A stretch of DNA of 5,746 nucleotides from an uncultured Burkholderiales bacterium (lineage in GTDB: Bacteria; Pseudomonadota; Gammaproteobacteria; Burkholderiales; Burkholderiaceae_C): positions 1 through 5,746 of the forward strand of contig CALCBL010000232.1 of the NCBI GenBank assembly GCA_937897495.1, written 5' to 3'. The translations under genes were made by a program, and so were the position numbers. Shown piece after piece: positions 1 through 5,746 of the stretch. Every line of letters starts with the position of its first letter. The first letter of the stretch is position 1. Under the pieces are notes generated by a model. It was not told the origin of the DNA. It made no database searches and worked only from the letters and a program-made list of their open reading frames with translations.

Positions 1-74
1 TGGCCATCTTGGTGCTTTTGTTCCGCAACATGAACAGCATCAATGTGGATGAACTAGATTCGCTCAAGGGTTAA
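1..74 (+). CDS. nuoK: NADH-quinone oxidoreductase subunit K, C-terminal fragment (5' end outside window)
   Basis: Only the end of the gene is present. The frame ending at TAA 72-74 reads AILVLLFRNMNSINVDELD then SLKG, which matches the usual C-terminus of bacterial NuoK: the end of the third membrane helix followed by a short polar tail rich in Asn, Asp and Glu. NuoK (about 100 residues in the family) is a small three-helix membrane subunit of complex I, lying between NuoJ/NuoA and the antiporter-like subunits. Its conserved membrane glutamates, which take part in proton coupling, are upstream of this window. The stop codon is 14 bases before nuoL, the usual nuoK-nuoL order. The identification rests on about 23 residues plus gene order, and both agree. 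Confidence 0.93.
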   Translation, partial: AILVLLFRNMNSINVDELDSLKG

Positions 75-78
75 GAGG
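73..78 (+). promoter_or_regulatory. Ribosome binding site of nuoL, overlapping the nuoK stop codon
   Basis: AAGAGG at 73-78 ends 10 bases before the nuoL ATG at 89 and shares two bases with the nuoK TAA. This is a Shine-Dalgarno-like match at a workable, slightly long distance. It suggests that ribosomes finishing nuoK help start nuoL translation (inference). Confidence 0.6.
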
Positions 79-88
79 TTAAAAGAAC

Positions 89-2104
89 ATGAGCCAAACC
101 CTCAACGCAACGACGCTGCTTGCAGTGCCTATGGCCCCCTTGGTGGGCGCTTTATTGGCAGGCATTTTAGGGACGCAATTTGGTGGCAACTGGATCGGTC
201 GCCGCCTCACGCACACGCTCACTATTTTGGGTGTGCTCATTGCATTCATTTTGTCAGCCTCTACTTTGAAGAGTGTGGCCATCGATGGCGCGCGCTTCAA
301 CGAAACTCTTTACACCTGGATGACTGTGGGCGACCTCAAAATGGAGGTGGGTTTCATGGTCGATGGCCTGACCGCCATGATGATGTGCGTCGTCACCTTT
401 GTGTCGCTCATGGTTCACATCTACACCATTGGCTACATGGATGAAGACGAAGGCTACAACCGGTTTTTTGCCTACATCTCTTTGTTCACTTTTTCCATGC
501 TGATGCTTGTGATGAGCAACAACATGTTGCAGTTGTTTTTTGGCTGGGAAGCTGTGGGCTTGGTGTCTTACCTGCTCATCGGTTTTTGGTACAACAAACC
601 CACCGCCATTTTTGCCAACATGAAAGCCTTCTTGGTGAATCGGGTGGGCGACTTTGGCTTTATCTTGGGCATTGGCCTCATTGCCGCCTACACGGGCACC
701 CTGAATTACACAGAAGCATTTGCCCAAGCAGCAGACCTCAGTGCCCTTACATTGCCTGGCACTTCGTGGATGTTGATCACGGTCATTTGTATTTGCTTGT
801 TCATTGGTGCCATGGGCAAGTCAGCTCAGTTTCCTTTGCATGTGTGGCTGCCAGACTCCATGGAAGGCCCCACACCCATTTCAGCTTTGATCCACGCAGC
901 CACCATGGTCACTGCAGGTATTTTCATGGTGGCCCGCATGTCACCTTTGTTCGAGTTGTCTGAAACTGCCTTGAATTTCATCATGATCATTGGTGCCATC
1001 ACGGCCTTGTTCATGGGCTTCTTGGGCATCATCCAAAATGACATCAAGCGGGTGGTGGCTTATTCCACCTTGTCTCAATTAGGCTACATGACAGTGGCAT
1101 TGGGTGCATCAGCCTATTCGGTGGCTGTGTTCCACCTCATGACCCACGCCTTCTTCAAAGCCCTGCTGTTCTTAGGTGCCGGCTCGGTCATTATGGGCAT
1201 GCACCACAACCAAGACATTCGTTACATGGGCGCCGTGCGCAAGTACATGCCCATCACTTGGATCACTTCCTTGCTGGGTTCTTTGGCTTTAATCGGCACG
1301 CCTTTATTCTCAGGTTTCTACTCCAAAGACAGCATCATTGAAGCTGTGCACGAAAGCAACTTGGCTGCTGCTGGCTTTGCCAACTTTGCAGTGTTGGCTG
1401 GCGTATTTGTCACGGCCTTCTATTCTTTCCGCATGTACTTCTTGGTGTTCCATGGCAAAGAGCGCTACGACCAGAACCCCGATGCACACCATGGTGATCA
1501 CCACGATGACCACGAAAGTCACAGCCCTCACGAGTCGCCTTGGGTGGTCACTGTGCCTCTGATTTTGTTGGCCATTCCGTCGGTGGTCATTGGTTTCATG
1601 ACCATCCAACCCATGCTGTTTGGCGAGTTCTTCAAAGATGCCATCTTCATCGATGCTGAAAAGCACGCAGGCATGAAAACATTGGCTGATGCCTTCCATG
1701 GCCCTGTGGCCATGGCTTTGCACGCAGTCAGCACAGCACCGTTTTGGCTTGCTTTGGCGGGTGTGGTTGTGGCTTGGTACATGTACTTGATCAACCCTGC
1801 CGTGCCTGCTGCCATTGGCCGTGCCTTGCGTCCCTTGGTGGTTCTGCTTGAGAACAAGTACTACATGGACTGGATCAATGAAAACATTTTGGCGCGCGGC
1901 GCACGTGCCTTGGGCAATGGTCTGTGGAAAGTCGGTGATCGCACCTTGATCGACGGTTGGCTTGTGAATGGCTCTTGGAAGTTGGTGGGCATGGTCTCTA
2001 ACTGGACGCGCAAGTTGCAAACGGGTTATCTGTACCACTACGCCTTGGTCATGATCTTGGGTATCTTTTTGCTCATGACGTACTTCGTCTGGCTCAACAA
2101 ATAA
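89..2104 (+). CDS. nuoL: NADH-quinone oxidoreductase subunit L (proton-pumping, antiporter-like)
   Basis: NuoL is the distal proton-pumping subunit of the complex I membrane arm in the inner membrane. The 671-residue product is within the range I expect for betaproteobacterial NuoL and is intact. After an N-terminal extension with membrane helices (about 1-60), the proton_antipo_M core follows. It contains GWEAVG with E154 (about 152-157), NRVGD (184-188), GKSAQFPLHVWLPD with K244 (243-256), GPTPISALIHAATMV with H269 (260-274), NDIKRVVAYSTLSQ with K320 (317-330), HAFFKALLFL with H353 and K357, and FSGFYSKDSI with K413. By family alignment these are the E. coli NuoL Glu144, Lys229, His254, His338, Lys342 and Lys399 positions. 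The C-terminal part fits helix 15 (about 550-567), the long lateral amphipathic helix HL (about 573-645) and a final anchor helix (about 650-668), which tell NuoL from NuoM and NuoN. A His-rich loop lies at 467-481. The start MSQTLNATTLLAVP has a Shine-Dalgarno sequence and fits the family N-terminus. Confidence 0.98.
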   Translation: MSQTLNATTLLAVPMAPLVGALLAGILGTQFGGNWIGRRLTHTLTILGVLIAFILSASTLKSVAIDGARFNETLYTWMTVGDLKMEVGFMVDGLTAMMMCVVTFVSLMVHIYTIGYMDEDEGYNRFFAYISLFTFSMLMLVMSNNMLQLFFGWEAVGLVSYLLIGFWYNKPTAIFANMKAFLVNRVGDFGFILGIGLIAAYTGTLNYTEAFAQAADLSALTLPGTSWMLITVICICLFIGAMGKSAQFPLHVWLPDSMEGPTPISALIHAATMVTAGIFMVARMSPLFELSETALNFIMIIGAITALFMGFLGIIQNDIKRVVAYSTLSQLGYMTVALGASAYSVAVFHLMTHAFFKALLFLGAGSVIMGMHHNQDIRYMGAVRKYMPITWITSLLGSLALIGTPLFSGFYSKDSIIEAVHESNLAAAGFANFAVLAGVFVTAFYSFRMYFLVFHGKERYDQNPDAHHGDHHDDHESHSPHESPWVVTVPLILLAIPSVVIGFMTIQPMLFGEFFKDAIFIDAEKHAGMKTLADAFHGPVAMALHAVSTAPFWLALAGVVVAWYMYLINPAVPAAIGRALRPLVVLLENKYYMDWINENILARGARALGNGLWKVGDRTLIDGWLVNGSWKLVGMVSNWTRKLQTGYLYHYALVMILGIFLLMTYFVWLNK

Positions 2105-2107
2105 GGA
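2102..2107 (+). promoter_or_regulatory. Ribosome binding site of nuoM, built on the nuoL stop codon
   Basis: TAAGGA at 2102-2107 is a close match to the Shine-Dalgarno consensus, 8 bases before the nuoM ATG at 2116. Its first three bases are the nuoL stop codon. Termination of nuoL and initiation of nuoM are therefore likely coupled, which would help keep subunit output balanced (inference). Confidence 0.7.
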
Positions 2108-2115
2108 TTTACAAA

Positions 2116-3591
2116 ATGGGAATGTTGAGCCTTGCCATTTGGACGCCTATTGCGTTCGGCATTGTTTTATTGGCCTTGGGCCGTGATGAACAAGCGCAAT
2201 CTGTGCGCTGGTTGTCGCTGGTCGGCGCCGTTGTGAGTCTTTTGGTCACGCTGCCTTTGTATGCGGGTTTCAAACTCGATACCGCTGACATGCAGTTTGT
2301 CGAAAAAGCCTCTTGGATTGAACGTTTCAATGTGAACTACCACTTGGGTGTGGACGGCATCTCTTTGTGGCTCATCATTCTGACGGCCTTCATCAATGTG
2401 GTTGTGATCATTGCGGGTTGGGAAGTCATTACACGCAAAGTCAACCAATACATGGCCGCTTTCTTAATCCTGTCTGGGTTGATGATTGGCGTGTTCTCAG
2501 CCTTAGACGGCTTGTTGTTCTACGTGTTCTTTGAGGCCACGCTAATTCCCATGTACTTGATCATTGGTATTTGGGGCGGCCCCAACAAGATCTATGCAGC
2601 CTTTAAGTTTTTCTTGTACACCTTGTTGGGCTCTCTCCTGACCTTGATCGCATTGATCTTCTTGTACATCCAATCGGGCGGCAGTTTTGACATTGCAACT
2701 TGGCATGAACTGCCTTTGTCTGCCACAGCACAAAACTTTTTGTTCTTTGCATTCTTTGCAGCCTTTGCGGTCAAGGTGCCGATGTGGCCCGTTCATACTT
2801 GGTTGCCCGATGTGCACGTTGAAGCGCCTACAGGCGGCTCTGCTGTGCTGGCGGCCATCATGTTGAAGCTGGGTGCCTACGGTTTCTTGCGTTTTTCTAT
2901 GCCCATTGCACCCGATGCAGCGCACGAATGGGGCACCTTCATGATTGTGTTGTCCTTGGTGGCCGTGATCTATGTGGGCTTGGTGGCCATGGTGCAGCAA
3001 GACATGAAAAAACTGGTGGCGTATTCATCCGTGGCGCACATGGGCTTCGTCACCTTGGGCTTCTTCATCTTCAACCCGCTGGGCGTGTCGGGTGGCTTGG
3101 TGCAAATGATTGCGCACGGTTTTGTGTCGGCGGGCATGTTCTTGTCAATTGGCGTGCTCTATGACCGTGTTCACTCCCGAGAAATTTCAAGCTACGGCGG
3201 TGTGGTTAACACCATGCCCAAGTTTGCAGCTTTCGCATTGCTGTTCGCCATGGCCAACTGCGGTTTGCCAGGCACGGCAGGATTTGTGGGTGAGTGGATG
3301 GTCATTTTGGGCGCTGTCAAATTTGACTTCGTGGTGGGCATGTTGGCCGCCTCTGCCTTGATCTTTGGCGCTGCTTACACCCTGTGGATGTTCAAGCGCG
3401 TTTACTTGGGGCCGGTCACCAACGACGATGTGAAAGAACTCACAGACATCAATGCACGAGAGTTCACAGTCATGGCCTTGCTGGCCATTGCGGTGCTTTA
3501 CATGGGCTTGTACCCTAAACCCTTCACCGATGTGATGGAAGTCTCTGTGGCCAATTTGTTGGAGCATGTCGCTGCTTCCAAATTGCCTTGA
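2116..3591 (+). CDS. nuoM: NADH-quinone oxidoreductase subunit M (proton-pumping, antiporter-like)
   Basis: NuoM is the middle antiporter-like subunit of the complex I membrane arm, between NuoN and NuoL, and carries one proton channel. The 491-residue product is a normal family length and has about 14 hydrophobic segments. Visible motifs are LGVDGISLWL (77-86), FYVFFEATLIPMYLIIGIWGG with E140 on TM5, AFAVKVPMWPVHTWLPD with K220, HVEAPTGGSAVLAAIMLKLGAYG with K251, QQDMKKLVAYSSVAHMGF (294-311), IAHGFVSAGMFL with H334, and GTAGFVGEWMVILG with E393. By family alignment these are E. coli NuoM Glu144, Lys234, Lys265, His348 and Glu407. The last is the subunit-specific Glu where NuoL and NuoN have Lys, and this supports M over its paralogues. 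The C-terminus MGLYPKPFTDVMEVSV is typical. The ATG at 2116 has a strong ribosome binding site; the next Met (residue 3) is a less likely start. Confidence 0.98.
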   Translation: MGMLSLAIWTPIAFGIVLLALGRDEQAQSVRWLSLVGAVVSLLVTLPLYAGFKLDTADMQFVEKASWIERFNVNYHLGVDGISLWLIILTAFINVVVIIAGWEVITRKVNQYMAAFLILSGLMIGVFSALDGLLFYVFFEATLIPMYLIIGIWGGPNKIYAAFKFFLYTLLGSLLTLIALIFLYIQSGGSFDIATWHELPLSATAQNFLFFAFFAAFAVKVPMWPVHTWLPDVHVEAPTGGSAVLAAIMLKLGAYGFLRFSMPIAPDAAHEWGTFMIVLSLVAVIYVGLVAMVQQDMKKLVAYSSVAHMGFVTLGFFIFNPLGVSGGLVQMIAHGFVSAGMFLSIGVLYDRVHSREISSYGGVVNTMPKFAAFALLFAMANCGLPGTAGFVGEWMVILGAVKFDFVVGMLAASALIFGAAYTLWMFKRVYLGPVTNDDVKELTDINAREFTVMALLAIAVLYMGLYPKPFTDVMEVSVANLLEHVAASKLP

Positions 3592-3633
3592 TCGCTTGTG
3601 GTCAGCTGAAACTTTAAGATAGAGAGAATAGAC

Positions 3634-5121
3634 ATGATTGACTCAACCAGCTGGATGACGGTTTACCCGGAAATCGTGTTGCTGGTCATGGCCTGCGTCA
3701 TTGCGCTGGTAGACCTGCTGGTCACAAGCCCTAAGCGCACTGTGACTTATGTTTTAAGTTTGGTGTCTCTTGGTGGCGTGGCACTGCTGCATGCCCTCTA
3801 CGCCGATTCAGGTCACACGCTTTATGGCTTTGGTCGTTTGGTGGTCAGTGACCCGATGGGCCATTGGCTCAAGTGTTTCGCCACCATCGCCGTCATGGTG
3901 ACCTTGGTGTACGCAAGACCTTACGCCGCCGATCGCGACATGTTGCGCGGGGGTGAAATTTTCAGCTTGTCTGTGTTTGCATTGCTGGGCATGAGTGTCA
4001 TGATTTCAGGCCAAAACTTTTTGGTTTTGTATTTGGGACTTGAACTGCTCACTTTGTCTAGCTATGCCTTGGTGGCACTGCGCCGCGACAACGCTCAGGC
4101 CACTGAGGCGGCCATGAAGTACTTTGTCCTATGTGCCATGGCTTCTGGCTTCTTGTTGTATGGCATGTCCATGCTTTATGGTGCGACAGGTTCTTTGGAC
4201 TTGGCCACTGTTTTCAAAGTCATTGCCAGCGGCCAAGTCAAACACCAAGTGTTGGTGTTTGGTTTGGTGTTTGTGGTGTCTGGTTTGGCATTCAAGCTGG
4301 GTGTGGTGCCTTTCCACATGTGGGTACCCGATGTTTACCAAGGTGCCCCAACAGCGGCTACCCTCATGATTGCAGGGGCGCCTAAGTTCGCGGCATTTGC
4401 CATCACCATTCGTTTGTTGGTAGAGGGCTTGTTGCCGATGGCCATCGATTGGCAGCAAATGTTGGCCCTCTTGGCCATTGCCTCATTGTTGGTGGGTAAC
4501 TTAGCGGCCATTGCACAAACCAACCTGAAGCGCATGCTGGCTTATTCCACCATTGCCCAAATGGGTTTCGTGCTGATTGGTTTGATGTCTGGCGTGGTCA
4601 GTGGCAATGCGGCCATGGGAGCCAACGCCTACAGCTCGGCCATGTTCTATGTCGTAGGTTATGTCCTTACCACCTTGGCAACATTTGGCATTATCTTGTT
4701 GTTAGCCCGTCAAGGTTTTGAGAGCGAAGAAATTACCGATCTGGCTGGCTTGAACAACCGCAGCCCTTTGTATGCAGGCGTCATGGCCATCTGCATGTTC
4801 TCTTTGGCTGGCATTCCACCTATGGTTGGCTTCTATGCAAAGTTGTCTGTCTTGCAAGCGCTGGTCGCATCTGGCCATACGGCAGACATTGCATTGGCAG
4901 TTTTTGCTGTGTTCATGTCGCTCATCGGTGCTTTCTATTATTTGCGCGTTGTCAAGGTCATGTATTTTGATGAGGCTGTCACTGCCACTACCGTGACAGC
5001 TGATGCAGATGTTCGCATTGTTTTGTCACTCAATGGCTTTTTGGTTTTGATTCTGGGCATTGTGCCCGGCGCTTTGATGTCACTGTGCGCACAATCAGTG
5101 TCCCAGATGTTGGCCAATTGA
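3634..5121 (+). CDS. nuoN: NADH-quinone oxidoreductase subunit N (proton-pumping, antiporter-like)
   Basis: NuoN is the antiporter-like subunit nearest the quinone-binding side of complex I and forms a proton channel in the inner membrane. The 495-residue product is full length with about 14 predicted membrane helices. Motifs seen are [16 protein letters not shown] with E137, [17 protein letters not shown] with K162, [24 protein letters not shown] with K221, [10 protein letters not shown] with K251, [17 protein letters not shown] (296-312) and [18 protein letters not shown] with K403. By family alignment these fit E. coli NuoN Glu133, Lys158, Lys217, Lys247 and Lys395. [14 protein letters not shown] is a NuoN signature that differs from the HTWLPD and HVWLPD forms of NuoM and NuoL. 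The start is well fixed: an in-frame TGA lies at 3607-3609 and no ATG, GTG or TTG occurs between it and the ATG at 3634. The ribosome binding site is weak (AGAGAG at 3621-3626). The 42-base gap from nuoM is the longest in the operon segment. Confidence 0.98.
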   Translation: MIDSTSWMTVYPEIVLLVMACVIALVDLLVTSPKRTVTYVLSLVSLGGVALLHALYADSGHTLYGFGRLVVSDPMGHWLKCFATIAVMVTLVYARPYAADRDMLRGGEIFSLSVFALLGMSVMISGQNFLVLYLGLELLTLSSYALVALRRDNAQATEAAMKYFVLCAMASGFLLYGMSMLYGATGSLDLATVFKVIASGQVKHQVLVFGLVFVVSGLAFKLGVVPFHMWVPDVYQGAPTAATLMIAGAPKFAAFAITIRLLVEGLLPMAIDWQQMLALLAIASLLVGNLAAIAQTNLKRMLAYSTIAQMGFVLIGLMSGVVSGNAAMGANAYSSAMFYVVGYVLTTLATFGIILLLARQGFESEEITDLAGLNNRSPLYAGVMAICMFSLAGIPPMVGFYAKLSVLQALVASGHTADIALAVFAVFMSLIGAFYYLRVVKVMYFDEAVTATTVTADADVRIVLSLNGFLVLILGIVPGALMSLCAQSVSQMLAN

Positions 5122-5140
5122 ACAGGGGCACAAATCCTGC

Positions 5141-5695
5141 ATGAAAGTCCTTAACCTTCAGTGCGCTGGCATGCACAATTTTGAAGGCTGGTTTGGCTCT
5201 GAAGAAGATTATCAGTCGCAACGCGAAAGGGACTTGGTGGCTTGCCCGCTGTGTGCCAATACGCAAGTGCGCAAATTGCCCTCTGCACCTCGCTTGAACT
5301 TAGGAGCTGCTGAGCCGCGAAATTCAAAGCCAGAGATCCAAACGGAAGAAGTTTCTGCAAATGCTGGTGCTACAACTGCGGCACCTTCTCCTCATTTACC
5401 TGCCGTGACAACTCAAGCTGCAGCGGCCGCTGCTGCCAGCTTGGCGCAGGTGCATCCTGAAACGGTGCAGATGGTGCAAGAGGCCTGGATGAAGATGGTC
5501 AAGCACGTTATTGCCAACACAGAGGACGTGGGGCAAAACTTTGCAGAAGAAGCACGCAAGATGCACTATGGTGAATCTGAAGAGCGCAATATTCGGGGTC
5601 AAGCCTCGATGGAAGAGACGCAAGATTTACTCGAGGAGGGCATTGAGGTCATGCCCTTGCCCGTGCCTGATGCACTCAAGGGTGGGCTTCAGTAA
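5141..5695 (+). CDS. DUF1178 family protein (conserved, function unknown)
   Basis: This 184-residue soluble protein has no signal peptide and no membrane segment. The N-terminal block (1-54) begins MKVLNLQCAGMHNFEGWF, continues with SEEDYQSQ and CPLC, and ends KLPSAPRLN, the DUF1178 (PF06676) pattern. C8 and H12 (C-x3-H) together with C35 and C38 (C-P-x-C) look like a small metal-binding, zinc-ribbon-like site; metal binding is inferred. A low-complexity linker rich in Ala, Thr and Pro (about 56-104, with seven Ala in a row at 93-99) leads to a C-terminal block (about 105-180). That block contains FAEEARKMHYGE (134-145), RNIRGQAS and LLEEGIEVMPLPVP, also typical of the family. The ATG at 5141 is chosen because MKVL is the family N-terminus. 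AGGGG at 5124-5128 is a possible but distant (12-base) Shine-Dalgarno sequence. It lies 19 bases after nuoN and probably shares its transcript. No biochemical role is known to me; accessory or regulatory roles for complex I are only suggested by position. Confidence 0.93.
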   Translation: MKVLNLQCAGMHNFEGWFGSEEDYQSQRERDLVACPLCANTQVRKLPSAPRLNLGAAEPRNSKPEIQTEEVSANAGATTAAPSPHLPAVTTQAAAAAAASLAQVHPETVQMVQEAWMKMVKHVIANTEDVGQNFAEEARKMHYGESEERNIRGQASMEETQDLLEEGIEVMPLPVPDALKGGLQ

Positions 5696-5746
5696 GCACT
5701 GTACCAATCTTGTACAGCTGCAACATAGCGATGCACACCTTCCGTC
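5689..5746 (-). CDS. Possible C-terminal end of a convergent gene (product unknown, start outside window)
   Basis: On the - strand the frame ending at TGA (5691 down to 5689) reads TEGVHRYVAAVQDWYSAY and runs off the right edge. The composition looks like a normal soluble protein end, and no other frame in this stretch reads as convincingly. If real, the gene converges on the DUF1178 gene and the two ends overlap by 7 bases. The support is weak: only 18 residues are visible, the other two - strand frames are also open here, and I do not recognise a family. A wholly non-coding edge or a + strand gene starting outside the window is also possible. Confidence 0.3.
   Translation of the reverse strand, partial: TEGVHRYVAAVQDWYSAY
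5699..5717. repeat. Short inverted repeat just after the DUF1178 stop codon
   Basis: CTGTAC (5699-5704) and GTACAG (5712-5717) are perfect inverted copies separated by 7 bases, beginning 4 bases after the TAA. The position suits the end of the operon, and the symmetry would let it work in both directions between convergent genes. The stem has only 6 pairs, half of them G-C, and no T-run follows on either strand, so it is a poor intrinsic terminator. It could instead be a protein-binding site or chance. Confidence 0.3.

Noticed and set aside
254..727. 157-codon open frame on the - strand inside nuoL
   Set aside because: It is an antisense shadow of conserved nuoL codons, rich in His, Gln and Lys, with no family resemblance.
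586..963. 125-codon open frame on the + strand in another frame of nuoL
   Set aside because: It overlaps nuoL entirely and is rich in His, Cys and Trp from frame-shifted reading, with no independent support.
1310..2038. 242-codon open frame on the - strand inside nuoL
   Set aside because: It lies wholly antisense to an unmistakable nuoL coding region, and its His/Gln-rich translation is what the complement of a hydrophobic gene gives. No ribosome binding site or recognisable domain was seen.
2542..3000. 152-codon open frame on the - strand inside nuoM
   Set aside because: It is antisense to the core proton-channel motifs of NuoM, and its composition is that of a shadow frame.
89..5121. Three similar genes in a row as a recent duplication or as an Mrp-type antiporter operon
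   Set aside because: The products share motifs such as (K)R/K-x2-AYS but are strongly diverged and each carries its own subunit signature. nuoK-L-M-N order and the NuoL lateral-helix extension identify complex I and an ancient paralogy.
5699..5717. Rho-independent terminator at the operon end
   Set aside because: The stem is only 6 bp and no T-run follows, so I kept it only as an inverted repeat and not as a terminator.
5731..5746. ATG at 5731 on the + strand as the start of a downstream gene
   Set aside because: No Shine-Dalgarno-like sequence precedes it and only five codons are visible.

Overview
The window carries the 3' end of a NADH:quinone oxidoreductase (respiratory complex I) operon, all on the + strand. 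In order it holds the last codons of nuoK, complete nuoL, nuoM and nuoN (the three large antiporter-like proton-pumping membrane subunits), and then a DUF1178-family gene of unknown function. The protein sequences and the nuoN/DUF1178 association point to a betaproteobacterium of the order Burkholderiales. A Comamonadaceae-like freshwater lineage is my best guess, made from remembered family sequences and not from a search. Base composition looks moderate, and Leu is often encoded by TTG.

Layout: the nuoK tail (1-74) is followed after 14 bases by nuoL (89-2104), after 11 bases by nuoM (2116-3591), after 42 bases by nuoN (3634-5121), and after 19 bases by the DUF1178 gene (5141-5695). The Shine-Dalgarno-like sequences of nuoL and nuoM lie on the stop codons of the preceding genes, as expected for one polycistronic message with coupled translation. 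No internal promoter or strong internal terminator was seen. The last ~50 bases contain a 6-bp-stem inverted repeat without a T-run. They also contain what may be the C-terminal end of a convergent gene on the - strand, at low confidence.

Function: NuoK, L, M and N lie in the membrane arm of complex I. NuoL, M and N are paralogous, Mrp-antiporter-like subunits, and each keeps the Glu/Lys/His residues that form the proton paths and the hydrophilic axis. All three large genes are full length and intact. The DUF1178 protein is a small soluble protein with an N-terminal C-x3-H / C-P-x-C putative metal site and a conserved C-terminal block. Its position suggests co-expression with complex I, but its role is unknown.

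This is mostly a conserved housekeeping region, and I see no new defence, mobile or regulatory system. The points most worth a second look are the direct nuoN-DUF1178 junction (other Burkholderiales, as I recall, have DUF2818 and NUDIX genes between them), the uncharacterised DUF1178 protein itself, the His-rich loop in NuoL, and the possible convergent gene end at the right edge.
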